This document shows, piece after piece, positions 52,306 to 63,360 of a stretch of 64,000 nucleotides of DNA (the stretch's first letter is position 1; each line of letters opens with the position of its first letter). The notes beneath the pieces are model-generated. The model had not been told where the DNA came from, made no database searches, and saw nothing but the letters and a program-made list of their open reading frames with translations. The position numbers were made by a program, and so were the translations under genes. Source of the DNA: Branchipolynoe longqiensis (taxonomy: Eukaryota > Annelida > Polychaeta > Phyllodocida > Polynoidae); contig JASIRB010002767.1 in NCBI GenBank assembly GCA_030323885.1, forward strand, positions 1 to 64,000, written 5' to 3'.

Positions 52306-52594
52306 AAGTGGTGACAGTGACAGCAGACGACAATTGACGGCACCTAAACAGCACACACCGGAGAAGGTCCCAGAGGATTGAAGAATCTATGGCGGTGCGC
52401 GCTATTCCCTAGGTGGAGTAGATTCTGGTCCATCATGATTATCTCAGAAAAAAATGTCAAACTCAAAACCATCTGACTATGCAATTTGACAAAATAGAAA
52501 GATTGCGCAGGCATTTTGTTATTTATTCACGACCTGGCGGTGAATTGATGGGCGTCACGTGGTGACAGTGACAGCAGACGACAATTGACGGCAG
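52306..52594 (+). repeat. Direct repeat of 31 bp plus F fragment
   Basis: GTGACAGTGACAGCAGACGA then CAATTGACGGC occurs at about 52311 and 52561. Between them is an F right-end fragment (52430-52492: TTATCTCAGAAAAAAATGTC, ACTCAAAACCATCTGACTAT). Confidence 0.6.
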
Positions 52595-52639
52595 CGGATG
52601 ATCTTCGAGATAGGGCGCGAAAAGGTTTGGTCTTGGAGG

Positions 52640-53505
52640 GGAGGGAGGGGTTGTGGCTGGGGGGGCTGGGGGTGGGAGTGGGGTGGGGGTAGGGGGTAGG
52701 GAGTGGGGTGGGGGGGTATGGGTGGGGAGTGAAGTGGTGGTGGGGAGTGTGTGGGGGTGGGTGCGGGAGTGTGGGGGGTGGGGGTTGGAAATGAGGATGG
52801 GGCTGGGGGTGGGGCTGGAGGTGGGGAGTTGGGGTTGGGCGTGGTGAGTAGGGGTGGGGTGAGGAGTAAGGTGGGGCGTTGGAGTGGGGGTAGGGGTGGG
52901 AGTGGATAGGGGTGCGGAGTTGGGGTAGGTGTTGGGAGTAGGGTGGGGTGGGGAGTTGGGGTGGGGTGGGAAGTGGGAAGTAGGGGTGGAGAGTGGGGAT
53001 AGGGGCGGAGAGTTGAGGGTAGGGGGGGGGGGGAGAATGGGTGGTGAGGGGGGGGAGTCAGGGGTAGGGGTGGGGAGTGGGGGTAGGTGTTGTGGGAGTA
53101 GCGTGAGGTGGGGGATACGGTGGGGATTATAGTGGGGGGGATAGTGTGTGGGTAGGGGTGGGGAGTGGGGTGTGGAGTTGGTGGAGGGTGGGGAGTGGGG
53201 TGGTGGTTGGGGTGGGGAGTGGGGGAGGGGGTGGGGAGTACGGGTTTGGGGGTGGGGGAGGGGGTGGAATGGGGGCTAGGGTTAGGGGGGGGGGGGTAGT
53301 GGTGGTGGTAGTGGTTGAGGTGGGTATGAGGTGGGGGAGGTGGGGGAGGTGGGGGAGGTGAGGTTGGGGGGGGGGAGGGTGAGGTGGGGGGGAAGGTGGG
53401 GAGGTGGGTGAGGTGCGGGTGAGGTGGGTGAGGTGGGTGAGGTAGGGAGGTGATTTTGGGGGTGGGGTGAGGTGGGGGAGGTGAGGTGGGGGAGGTGGGG
53501 GGTTC
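52640..53505 (+). repeat. G-rich minisatellite (GGGGTGGGGAGT)
   Basis: About 865 bp of GGGGTGGGGAGTGGGGGT-like units, changing to GGTGGGGGAGGTGAGGTGG near the right end. Strong G-quadruplex potential on the + strand (inference). Confidence 0.9.
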
Positions 53506-53689
53506 GAGGTTTCGTCAATGGATTCGAGGGACAAAACAGAAGTAAGTCGGCCATGACAGGCGACTGACTGAAGATGCGCAGGAATGTGGCGGGAACTTTG
53601 ATCTCGTCTGATCTCGTCTGATGTCGTCTACTTTATGACCACGTGACGCAGTTGTGCGTTGGGCTGCTAAAGCTGCAGGCAGATCAGGG

Positions 53690-54680
53690 GTGTGTATGTG
53701 TGTGTATGTGTGTGTATGTGTGTGTATGTGTGTATGAGTGTGTTTGTGTGTGTATGTGTATGGGTGTATGTGTATATATGGGTGTGTGTATGTGTGTGTA
53801 TGTGTATGTGTGTGTCTTTGTATGTGTATGTGTGCATGTATGTATGTGTGTATGTGTATGTATGTGTATGTGTGTATGTGTGTGTCTGTGTGTGTATGTG
53901 TATATGGGTGTGTGCCTGGGTGTGTATGTGTATATGTGTGTCTTTGTATGTGTATGTGTGTGTCTTTGTATGTGTATGTGTGGGTATGTGTGTATGTGTG
54001 TATGTGTGTATGTGTGCATGTGTTGTATGTGTATGTGTGTCTGTGTGTGTATGTGTGTATGTGTGTGTTTGGGTGTATGTGTGTATGTGGGTGTATGTAT
54101 GTTATGTGTGTGTATGTGTGTATGTGGGTGTACGTGTATGGGTGTATATTTGTGTATGTGTGTATGTGTGTGGCTGTGTGTATGTATGTGTGTGTATGTG
54201 TGTGTATGTGTGTAACTATGTGTGTATGTGTGTGTCTGTGTGCGTCTTTGTATGTGTATGTGTGTGTCTTTGTATGTGCATGTGTGTATGTGTGTATGTG
54301 GGTATGGTGTATGTGTGTATGTGTATGTATGTGTATGTGTGTATGTGTGTATATGTGTGTCTGTGTGTATGTGTGTGTGTATGTTTGTGTATGTGTGTAT
54401 GTGTGTATGTGGGTGTCAGCGGGTGTATGTGTATGGGTGTATGTGTGTGTCTGTGCGTGTCTATGTGTGTCTGTGTGTGTTTGTGGGTGTCTGTGTGTAT
54501 GTGGGTATCTATGTGTGTATGTGTGTGTCTTTGTGTGTGTGTGTGTCTGTGAGACTCTGTGTCTGTGTGTGTGTGCGTGTCTACGTGTGTATGTGGGTCT
54601 CTATGTGTGCATGTGTGTGTCTGTGTGTGTCTGTGTGTGTGTGTGTCTGTGAGACTATGTGTCTGTGTGTGTGTGCAGGC
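53690..54680 (+). repeat. TG-rich minisatellite (TGTGTATG)
   Basis: About 1 kb of TGTATGTG and TGTGTGTCTG units with occasional GGGTGT. The Cys/Val-rich frames of up to about 300 residues are artefacts. Mirror image of the CA tracts at 5604 and 6466, here on the opposite strand and not next to a SINE-A tail. Confidence 0.92.
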
Positions 54681-54880
54681 ATATTCCCTGAATTGTCTGT
54701 CTTACCGGCCTCTTCCGTTTGTTGCTGTCAGAATTGGTTAAAGATGGGCTTTGAAGTGACAATGAAAACTCTGCCAGTTTACTGGGGTCTTATTTGATGG
54801 GTTTGTGCATATTTATTTTTAAATAGATGCTTTCCATCGCCAATCCCCTCTCCGCATGCAGTGATTAATGTTGTTGTTAA

Positions 54881-55228
54881 AGCTGCATAGTCCGATGAAA
54901 TCATCAAATTTTCAAAACCAAAACAATGATCTAAATTTGATTCTACATATCGAGCTTAGATACTGATGCACTTATTAAGCATTTGTCGCCACACAGAAGG
55001 GAATAGTTAGGCAATTGAATAGATCATGTTATTGCAGAATGCTATGGTGTCAGAGTTTTGGCAAGCTTGGCAAAATTAATTTTGCATGTTTGCACTTCAA
55101 ATATTTCAAAAGTTAGCCACTTAAAATAAAAGTTACTTCAAGCTGAAAGTAAGGTATATTATAACGAACAACCTAATGTATTTATCTCAGAGAATTTCTG
55201 AAACTCGAAACCATCGCACTATGCAACT
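54881..55228 (-). mobile_element. F MITE, full length, TTAA flanks
   Basis: AGCTGCATAGTCCGATGAAA and CATCGCACTATGCAACT are inverted ends. TTAA at 54877-54880 and 55229-55232. Length 348 bp, identical to the copy at 51363. Confidence 0.92.
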
Positions 55229-55244
55229 TTAACTTTATCTTATA

Positions 55245-55435
55245 GAGGATTTACACCACCAACCCGCCCTCTGATGGCAGTGGTGAGAAGTAATGTTGTG
55301 GGTAGCACAGCACAGTGCGGCACGTTCTGTGGAAGAGGTCTTTTAGAGGATTTCCACAGCCAAACTACCCTCTGGTGGCAGGAACAAGAACTAATTTGGG
55401 CAGCAGCTCACTGCGCATGCTCAGGGTAAAAGGTA
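55245..55435 (+). repeat. Dispersed ~100-bp repeat I with CTCF-like core, locus 1
   Basis: Two units: AGAGGATTTACACCACCAAC then CCGCCCTCTGATGGCAG, and AGAGGATTTCCACAGCCAAA then CTACCCTCTGGTGGCAGGA, about 100 bp apart. The CCCTCTGGTGGCAG segment is the reverse complement of a vertebrate-type CTCF core. A SINE-C follows directly. Confidence 0.7.
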
Positions 55436-55437
55436 TT

Positions 55438-55905
55438 GTAGTGGTCTGCACTGACCTCTCAGGCAAGTAACCACATAGAGAGGTAGCCGTGGGTAGTGTG
55501 GTGACATCAGGGAGCCTAGGTGGTGTAATGGTTAGCACACTGGCCTGGAATGCATAGAGATGTGGGTTCGAGTCCCGCTCTTAGCCCAATATTTCCCATT
55601 TTCATCACCCACCCATGACACTGGTTGCCATGACCATGATCTTGTACAAGCTATGCGCTGTATGGTTGTTGAACCTACCCTGTGTATGTATGTGTTAGTG
55701 CAGTGCCTGTATGTATGTAATTGTAAGCATTAAATGACCCTTTAAACGACTTGCAATCCCAGGGAGACGAGTGTAGTAGTCTGCACTGACCTCTCTGGCA
55801 AGTAACCACAAAGACAGGTAGGCGTGGGGAATGTGGTGATATCAGGGAGCCTAGGTGGTGGAATGGTTTGCACACTGGCCCGGAATGCATAGAGAACTCA
55901 TTCAC
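55438..55905 (+). mobile_element. SINE-C head-to-tail dimer, second unit truncated
   Basis: TGTAGTGGTCTGCACTGACC at about 55438 and TGTAGTAGTCTGCACTGACC at 55772, about 334 bp apart. First unit complete with A box TGGTGTAATGGTTAGCAC, B box GGGTTCGAGTCCC and tail GTAATTGTAAGCATTAAATG. The second stops in the anticodon-like region. Confidence 0.87.
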
Positions 55906-56131
55906 TGACGTCACTGCTTCGAGTTTTCCAGGGGGGGGGGGGGCAGAAACACACACACACACACAATCATACACATCATCGCATAATAAAAATACCTAAA
56001 GTAGGTCATCTAAGGACAAACAACCCCCTCCACACGCATGGACGCTCTCAGAAGGGGTCAGCTAAGGTCAATGGACTCTCTCAGAGCCAGGATTATGTAA
56101 TTTTACGCTCAAAAGAACCCTCCTATACTAC
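55906..56131. other. Unassigned spacer
   Basis: Poly-G run at 55932-55943 and a short CA microsatellite. Otherwise nothing. Confidence 0.35.
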
Positions 56132-56435
56132 TGATGTGGGTTCGAGTCCCGCTCTAGGCGCAATATTTCCCATTTTCATCACCCCATCACAGTATTATAT
56201 AGGATTTCCACAACCTACCCGCCCTCTGGTCGCAGAGACAAGAACCAGCTGTTCCTAGTGTGCTGCGTGCTCTATGGAAAAGGGCTAATAGAAGATTTCC
56301 AAAACCAACCCGCCCTCTGGTAGCAGAGACAAGAACTAAAGTGGGTAGCAGGTAAATGCACAAGTTCAGTAAAACAGGTCTTATATAGGATTTCCACAAC
56401 CAGCCTACCTTCTAATGCCAGTAATACAAACTAAT
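56132..56435 (+). repeat. SINE-C fragment and repeat I, locus 2
   Basis: 56132-56190 is a SINE-C B-box piece (GTGGGTTCGAGTCCCGCTCT, CAATATTTCCCATTTTCATC). From 56195 three repeat I units follow: AGGATTTCCACAACCTACCC, AGATTTCCAAAACCAACCC and AGGATTTCCACAACCAGCC, the first two with CGCCCTCTGGTCGCAG and CGCCCTCTGGTAGCAG. Confidence 0.7.
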
Positions 56436-56440
56436 CATAA

Positions 56441-57115
56441 GCCGTGTTAACACGGGCAAAATCCAAAGCGATTCAGCCAAGGCGAATAGTACGAATCGAT
56501 TTAGCCGCTCGTTCACACGGGCAGTACTTGGGCCGGAAATCGATATCAGCGCATGAGCAAGTCCATACTAACAAGCAGTGGGGGGTAGTGGTGGTGGTAG
56601 TCGGTGAGTGTATGTGTGTATGTCTGTACACACATACACTCCATACATGTGTATGGAGTGTATGTGTGTACAGTCTAATAGGGGGCTATTAGACTGTACA
56701 CACATACACTTATGTCGATGTCGCCTCGAGTTAGTGTGGGTTTGACCTAGATATGTGTGGACTGAATCGTTTTGGTTTGGAACGGTCAAAACTTCTGCTG
56801 GGCAGGGAAACCCTAAAAATAAATGATGAAAAAGTTATCTGTGCACAGCTAGCAGTTTCATAGACCAAATTATATTATATAGTGTGACATGCTTAATCCG
56901 CCTCAAGTAAGTTGGTTGCGTTCACACTGGCAAAATAAATCGCTTCACATAAATCGACTCACATAATCGACCTCCACATGTGGTTTACAGTATCCGCATC
57001 ATAGAAATCGATTCAGCCCTAATTCGACTCAGACGCCCGTTCACACGCGAAATGTGCGTCAAACTAGGCAAGTCGATTTCTACGAATCGATTTACATTGC
57101 CCGTGTGAACATGGC
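56441..57115. mobile_element. TIR element, GTTCACACGGGCAA type
   Basis: Left GCCGTGTTAACACGGGCAAA and right TTGCCCGTGTGAACATGGC are inverted. Sub-terminal CGATTCAGCC and GAATCGATTTACA words occur in both arms. Inside at 56590-56715 are stacked perfect hairpins (AGTGTATGTGTGTA/TACACACATACACT; CTAATAG..CTATTAG). Non-coding. Confidence 0.75.
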
Positions 57116-57124
57116 TATAAAGTC

Positions 57125-57500
57125 CATGGCTCGAATCTGTGGTTGTGTAGGCAGGCTATAGTGAAATCAATACAGACAAAGAGAAAGGAAGAGTATACAG
57201 ACTGAAAGAAGAGAGAGAGTCATGCCCTCAGGTTTATTCTTATATGGTACATGGATCCAATCACCTGACCACATTCTACCAATGAGAATCAAGCATCTAC
57301 AGCTCTACCAATGAGAAACAAGCATTTCCGGTCCCCATAGTTACAGTGACCACCAAGCAGCATGGCTCCCGTGGTCACCACCTGCCCTGAGCTGAGAGTG
57401 TGGTGGTCCATGACTAGCAGAGGGGGGAGGGGGTAGTGGGTAGATCTCTTAGTGCCCCTTACACACTATCTTACTAGCTCCACAATGTCTATTTACCAAT
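57125..57500 (-). mobile_element. LTR-like or SINE-like family H, copy 3
   Basis: Reverse-strand relative of 31862-32285. GGCTCGAATCTGTGGTTGTG, CAATACAGACAAAGAGAAAG, GGTTTATTCTTATATGGTAC and GTCCCCATAGTTACAGTGAC are in reverse order. On the minus strand TATAAGAATAAACC provides TATA and AATAAA. Confidence 0.5.
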
Positions 57501-57624
57501 GAGTCAAGTACCACTAGAAACTACATAAACATATTTATGCACCTGGCCCTATATACCTGTTTCACAAATAGAACATTCGGAATATTTTACATAATGTTGT
57601 TGATACTGTGCGACATACTCAGCG

Positions 57625-57835
57625 GAAAAGGTCTTATAGAGAAATCTCACAACCAACCCGCACTTTGACGGCAGTGGCAAGAACTATTGTTGTAGATAGC
57701 GATTCACCGTGCAGCTGAAGAAAAGAGACTATAGAGGATTTCCACCACCAACCCGCCCTCTGATGGCAGGAACTAGAACTAATGTGGATACCTGCTCAGT
57801 GGATATACTCAGCGGAAAAGGTCTATAACCCATTA
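57625..57835 (+). repeat. Dispersed ~100-bp repeat I, locus 3
   Basis: ACTCAGCGGAAAAGGTC occurs twice (57617-57633 and 57809-57825) around units with CAACCCGCACTTTGACGGCA and CAACCCGCCCTCTGATGGCA. The second retains the CTCF-like core. Confidence 0.7.
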
Positions 57836-58033
57836 TTGTCGTGAGTTGTTCCGGAACTGATTCAGCCCCTGGAGGAGGTTCTGGAACTTTGTGTATTTCT
57901 GCTGAGTCAGCTCTAATGAGACACTTCGGTGATAAGATCTGACGAAGTGATGCTGACTACACAGATGACACTCGTACAGATTAATCGCATAGCAGGCTGC
58001 ACTCGTCTCACCGGGCAAGGGGGTCACATTCAC
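57833..58033 (-). other. Unassigned 66-codon open frame
   Basis: The minus strand is open for about 66 codons with normal composition (CYAINLYECHLCSQHHFVRS; KYTKFQNLLQGLNQFRNNSR at the end). It lacks an ATG start: the first codon is GTG with an in-frame TAA two codons upstream and no clear splice acceptor. Part of it (58000-58095) resembles 25200-25300, so a decayed mobile sequence is as likely as an exon. Confidence 0.2.
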
Positions 58034-58262
58034 CCGTTACACGCTAAGGACGTGCAGGTTGGTTGCATCTAGGAGACGAGGTGATCCAATAGCGGGGACA
58101 CTAACACTGGAATGACAAACATGCTGGGGTTGAAGTCACGCTCTCGGAATGACGTCTTTTATGTTTGTGACACCTGACAACAATACGGATGTGGTCTGAA
58201 ATGAAAGAAAAATGCAGACATATAGGAAAATAATTACATGGGCTGATTGTGATGTCTGTTTG
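58034..58262. other. Unassigned spacer
   Basis: Nothing beyond the partial repeat shared with 25200-25300. Confidence 0.35.
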
Positions 58263-58574
58263 TCCCGCTTTTGCGTCCTAGCAACATCTATGGTCATCAT
58301 ATCAGGACGGGTGGCGACTTGTGACAGTGCGCACTCATGGTGACTTTTTAGTGTTGCCTCACTGGGAGATCAGGCCGATATCCCACTCAGTCACATTATC
58401 CTGATACTGAGCTAACCAGCCCTTGCCCTATATTTGATTAATGCCAAGCACCAAGTTAGGTTGCGACAAGAATAAATTGTGCAAGTCATTACTTTGACTC
58501 GGCTGGGATTCGAACTCCCGACCATCCGCACGGGAAGCCTCTGCTCTACCGATTGGTTCACCGCGGTCCAGTTT
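58263..58574 (-). mobile_element. SINE-A, full length
   Basis: Tail TTTGCGTCCTAGCAACATCT, body, B box TGGGATTCGAACTCCCGACC (reverse) and head CTGCTCTACCGATTGGTTCA (reverse). Confidence 0.88.
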
Positions 58575-58635
58575 GGCTGATAATGAAAAAATAACAAAAC
58601 CAGTATTAAAAAAAAAAAGTCTGCTGAGGTTTTGT

Positions 58636-58886
58636 TTGCTTGTTGTTTTACGTCCTGGCAACATCTAAGGTCATATCAGGACGGGTACCGATTTGCGCAC
58701 TCATGGCGACTTTATAGTGCTGCCTCACTGGGAGACCAGGCCACCTTTACCATGACATGATATCCCACTCAGCCACATTCTCCTGACACTGAGCCAACCA
58801 GTCCTTGCCCTATCCTAATAATGCCGAGCACCAAGCTAGGAAGCTACAAGTATCAATTTTGATGTCATTGGTTTGACTTGACCAGA
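58636..58886 (-). mobile_element. SINE-A, head missing
   Basis: TTTTACGTCCTGGCAACATC through CATTGGTTTGACTTGACCAG. It ends before the B box. Confidence 0.85.
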
Positions 58887-59749
58887 TGTAAAAATATACA
58901 GATTTTCGGTTCGGATTTATGTATTGGCAAGGAACATTATTATTCTCGGGCGACGGTGTGGGGACCAGGATTATGTAACAGAGAATCAATGGGTGCCCCA
59001 CTCGCTTTGTGACATAAGTACCTGTATGGAAAATGTGATAACACATAGTGACCGAGATTGTGATGTGATGTTCATATTTAAGAGACTGTTAATGATTAGT
59101 GAAATGTTCCCTCCATACACCAGAAAGAATGCAAGTGGAGGGGAAGGGCATTTTTAATATATGTTTATTGTAACTGTCTGCAACTACCTGTTACCACAGG
59201 GCCGATGGACAAGCACACCCAGCCATCCTGCATACATCATGGACACCACCTGCAGCTGGGGGTTGAGTGACAGCTGCCCCCTATTAGGGCGTCGCCCACC
59301 CAGGCTGTGGAGGGTGTCTGATTGGCTGGCTGTGTGAGCCCAGTCACTGGCATTCCTCATACCCGACACGCAGACCACACTAGGCACTCTTGTCTGAGAC
59401 TCCACTTTCTACACCCAAACTAGCAACATCTATTCCAAAGACACTGAGCTGTGTGCAACAACCATTGGACTCAGGCACTGATTCTGATATACACAAGCAA
59501 TAGTCATGTGGATCTGTGTGGGCAGTTGGTAAGGAGTGGGGTTGATAGGTCGCCAGTAGGTGAACAGGGGTTGATGCCAATAAATCACAACTTCTTCACT
59601 GTCAATCTTGCAGGACTTGTCTTCCTTTCTTCCTTATGACAGTGTTGAAAGTGACGCCAGGTGGGAACTGACAGACAGTTGTCAGAACACACCTGGGGAG
59701 ACAAGTGATACTTGGGGCTCAGACGGCCGAGTTCTCAAGATATTACACA
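58887..59749. other. No recognised feature
   Basis: Mixed DNA. No frame or repeat could be assigned. Confidence 0.35.
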
Positions 59750-60508
59750 GGGCCCGTATGCACCAATCGGGGTTAGGCTTAGCCGGAGTTAAGGCACTAG
59801 CCGCGGATAGCTACCTCAGGGTAGCGGGGGGTTTGAGAAAGGTGTGAATCGGTATGCACCAATATTTTAGCCGCTGCGGATAGCTAACCGTGACTTTATT
59901 AATAGATTTGCGAATTCCCTCTGCGTTTGTACCCATCTATTAGGCTCAAATATATTAAATGCGATCATATTTAACAGAATTACATATGCAATAAGTGACA
60001 TTTGATCAATTTAACCCTAAATCCGAAGCGTTATTAAGGCTACCGCCACATTGGCGGCGATATTAATACTTATATTTTCGAATCGACGAACGTAAAGTAA
60101 ACAAATCGGCGCCGCCGCCACATTGACGTCGCTTTCCATACTGGCGGCGGCGGTGTGTTTACTGTACATTCGTCGATTCGAAAATATAATTATTAATATC
60201 GCTGCCAATGCGGCGGTAGCCTTAATAATGCTTCGAATTTAGGGTTAAATTGATAAAATGTCACTTATTGCGTATGTAATTCTGTTAAATATGATCGCAT
60301 TCACTAGATTGAGAGCCACACAAGCACACTAACCGCACCGGATAGGCCCTAAACCCACCCCACAAGGTGGTTTACCTTAGCCGAGGGAAACCCACCGCGG
60401 TTAGCGCTAACTCTGATTGGTGCATACCAAATTTTCACATTTAGCCGTGCGGGGATGGATACCTTAGCCGCGGTTAAGGCCCTAACCCCGATTGGTGCAT
60501 ACGGGCCC
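59750..60508. mobile_element. Harbinger-like TIR element with palindromic core
   Basis: Perfect terminal inverted repeats of 28 bp starting GGGCCCGTATGCACCAATCG. A 3-bp CAG lies on both sides if the terminal G is excluded, fitting a PIF/Harbinger-type duplication. The core 59957-60303 is a near-perfect palindrome with arms of about 165 bp and a loop of about 15 bp near 60125-60140. GGTGCATACC repeats occur inside both termini. No transposase. Confidence 0.8.
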
Positions 60509-60509
60509 A

Positions 60510-60650
60510 GGGCTCTAACCCACAAACTCATCAGTTCAGATCCCCCGATCTCCCAAAACAGGAGACGGACGTTCAACTCATTCGGCCACCCCCACTGGTT
60601 GCTGGGGCTTTGTGTCCTAGCAACATATGAAATCATATCAGGAGGGAGTG
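60510..60650 (-). mobile_element. SINE-A head and tail fragments
   Basis: Head-like GGAGACGGACGTTCAACTCA (reverse) at about 60559-60578, then a tail fragment GTGTCCTAGCAACATATGAA at about 60611. The body is missing. Confidence 0.55.
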
Positions 60651-60839
60651 GCGTGCAAAGTAGCATTAAGCCGTTCATAACGTGTTGGTGGTTTTGTTCT
60701 CACTTTGAATAATTGTGTATTAATTGTGATGTTGAAGCCTAGTTAGGGAGTGTCAGTGTAAGGTACGTAGGCTTCCTCACATAGTTGTACACAGGGATAT
60801 ATATTTATACACCGACATTGATTCTAGCAGACCCAGACC

Positions 60840-61256
60840 TAGATAAAAGATTCACCCGTACTTCCAGTACAGGGGTGAACGACAACATAGTGTAAATATG
60901 GGTGAAAATAGCTTTAGTATGGAACAGGAAGTAGAATGCCTGCCGCCAGTATCAAATGGGTACTTATATCGGCACAGAGTTGGTGAAATGGGAGAGAATG
61001 CAAAAAGGCAAGATGGCGGCCATAGAACGCCGTCGATTTCACTTTTAAATTGCATTAAAGTATATGTTTTATTATATTTTCCATCTCAAAAGTAGTGAGT
61101 AAATATGAAGACGTACATAAAGAATATATTGTACTTCTTAAATTAAGAATTTACCAGCTCAGTTAATTTCCCCAGCATGTCGAAATTCTTTGCCAGTTTT
61201 TCTAATGGCTTGGTTTTCACCCCTGTACTGGAAGTATGGGGTGAATCTTTTATCTA
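60840..61256. mobile_element. 417-bp TIR element, TAGATAAAAGATTCACCC type
   Basis: Left TAGATAAAAGATTCACCC and CTTCCAGTACAGGGGTGAA. Right TTCACCCCTGTACTGGAAG and GGGTGAATCTTTTATCTA. The inverted ends are about 40 bp with two differences. The interior holds CAAGATGGCGGCC and AT-rich DNA, and no long frame. No relative was found in the window. Confidence 0.75.
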
Positions 61257-61673
61257 ACGCAGACACTGCCCCCGTCCCCAACCTCCATATACACACAGAC
61301 ACCACACACCACATCCGCCATCACCCACATACCACCCCTACATACACACTGATCACACCCAACTTATGCACACCCGCACCCACACCCCAGACACACACAC
61401 GTCCACATACCCATACACACCTGCACACACCCACACACATACACCCCACACCCCTATACCCCTACACATCCACACACCCCGATACACCCCTATACACCCA
61501 CACCCCTACACCCCACCCCCCACCGCCACGCACCCACACACCCACACACCCACACACCCACACAATCACACACCCAATCACACCTCCTACACCCCCACAC
61601 CCCTACACACCCACACACCCACACCCCTATGCATCCACACCCCTATACACCCACACCCTTACACTCCCAGACG
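61257..61673 (+). repeat. C/A-rich minisatellite (CACACCCCTATACACC)
   Basis: Units of CACACACCC and CACCCCTA. It continues at 62005-62070 beyond a SINE-A, which therefore inserted into it or seeded it. Confidence 0.88.
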
Positions 61674-62005
61674 GGGTGGCCGAATGAGTTAGAGCGTTGT
61701 CTCTGTGTTGTTAGATCGTGGGTTTGAACCCTGGTCGAGTCAAACCAATGACTTAACATTGATACTTGTCGCTTCCTAGCCTGGTACTTGACATTGTTAG
61801 GACAAGGCAAGGACTAGTTGGCTCAGTGTCAGGATCATATGACTGAGTGGGATATCAAGTCATGGTGCTGGCGGCCTGGTCTTCCAGTGGGGCAGCACTA
61901 TAAAGTCGCCATGAGTGCACACTGTCACAAGTCCGTACCCGTCCGGATATGACCTTAGATGTTGCTAGGACGTAAAACAAATACAAGCCAAACAACCAAC
62001 CAACA
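61674..62005 (+). mobile_element. SINE-A, full length
   Basis: Head GGTGGCCGAATGAGTTAGAG, B box GTGGGTTTGAACCC, complete body and tail GATGTTGCTAGGACGTAAAA with CCAACCAACACC. Probably the least damaged SINE-A after the one at 11858. Confidence 0.9.
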
Positions 62006-62070
62006 CCCCCCACATCCCTACACCCCTACAGCCCAACCCCAACACCCCTACACACACCCCGTCACGGCCT

Positions 62071-62779
62071 ATTTCCCACGACTGTTCCACATCTATTCCC
62101 ACATCCTCAAGAAAGGCGGACAACAAAAGGATCCCTTCCCCCTTAATTAACTCTCGCTTCTGTCTTCCTGATGCCCCCCCCCCCCCTCAGACACACTTCA
62201 CTAATAGCTAGCTATAATTGTCTGCAATTACTGTTGATGGGCTAAACAACATCCACATGTAGGTACTTGGAATATCGCGCATTGTGTGAATGTAGTCAAA
62301 CCGAATATCAGCTGACATATCCCTGAGAAATATGTGCTGCATAACTTGCTATGCTAATATTATTTGGAATGGAGCCTACCTGCATTGCTTGTCTGCTATT
62401 AACCTGTATATGTCTTGTGGTGCTATCTGAGCACTGGTTAATGAATATTATAGGTGGTGCCCGCGAGCCACCCATTAAGCCAATATATGACTGAGTGATG
62501 TTATTATGTGTTGGGTCGATTAGTGTGTTTGGGCCTATGTTAACAACGGCTTGTTTGTCTACTGGGCACAGGTCTGGGCTGGACCACATTGGCTACCAGC
62601 TCAATGCCCCCAATACGGGAGCTACCGACTCAGGAGGGTCACGTGCACGTGTGGTCCCCCTCCTTATCTGCCTCACTCGCGCAGAATTTTGACTCCCAGA
62701 GCAATATACATTTGGGGGGAAATAAATGGAGTTTAATTCCTATGAATAGGCCATTTTCCAAACTTTTTCCATCAGACGG
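62071..62779. other. No recognised feature
   Basis: Poly-C at 62177-62187. No gene or repeat was identified. Confidence 0.35.
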
Positions 62780-62828
62780 GATGACCTTAGATGTTGCCAA
62801 GATGTAAAACTCCAAGAACCAACCCAGC
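62780..62828 (+). mobile_element. SINE-A tail fragment
   Basis: GATGACCTTAGATGTTGCCA then AGATGTAAAACTCCAAG. Confidence 0.75.
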
Positions 62829-62927
62829 TTACCGCATCAATTACCTTGTGCTTAGCTTAGTTGCATTATTCTTTTTTTTTGTATATGCAGTTCTTTATTA
62901 ATGTGTTCATTTATTAAGCGGTTTGTT

Positions 62928-63271
62928 GTTTGTTTGTTTATTTCGTTTTACGTCCTAGCAACATCTAAGGTCACATCAGGATGGGTACTGACATGTGACA
63001 GTTCGCACTCATGGCAACTTTATAGTGTTGCCCCACTGGGATACAAGGCTGCCAGCACCCTGACCTGATATCCCACTCAGTCACATTATCCAGCCACTGA
63101 CCCAACCAGTCCTTGCCCTATCCTATTAATGCCGAGCGCCTGGCTAGGAAGCGACAAGTATCAATTTTTGAGTCATTGGTTTGACTCGACCAGGGTTTTA
63201 ATCCATGGCTTCGAATCCCATGATCTACCAAAGCGGGAGACGGACGCTCAACTCATTCTGCCATCCCATCT
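62928..63271 (-). mobile_element. SINE-A, full length, probable 8-bp TSD
   Basis: Tail TTTTACGTCCTAGCAACATC, body, damaged B box (GGCTTCGAATCCCATGATC) and head GGACGCTCAACTCATTCTGC in reverse. GGTTTGTT at 62920-62927 and 63272-63279. Confidence 0.85.
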
Positions 63272-63296
63272 GGTTTGTTATTAAATGGAGATCATT

Positions 63297-63360
63297 CCTC
63301 TGATGCACAGTTGCTGGTATCCCTGCTTCCTCTGATGCACAGTTGCTGGTATCCCTGCTT
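63297..63360 (+). repeat. Perfect 32-bp tandem duplication
   Basis: CCTCTGATGCACAGTTGCTG then GTATCCCTGCTT occurs twice in a row with no mismatch. Confidence 0.95.

Noticed and set aside
53643..54797. Cys/Val-rich frames of 190-304 residues
   Set aside because: Translations of the TGTATG minisatellite.
57833..58033. Host exon with CHLCSQHH motif
   Set aside because: No ATG, an in-frame stop just upstream, no clear splice acceptor, and part of the sequence is repeated at 25200. Kept only as an unassigned frame.
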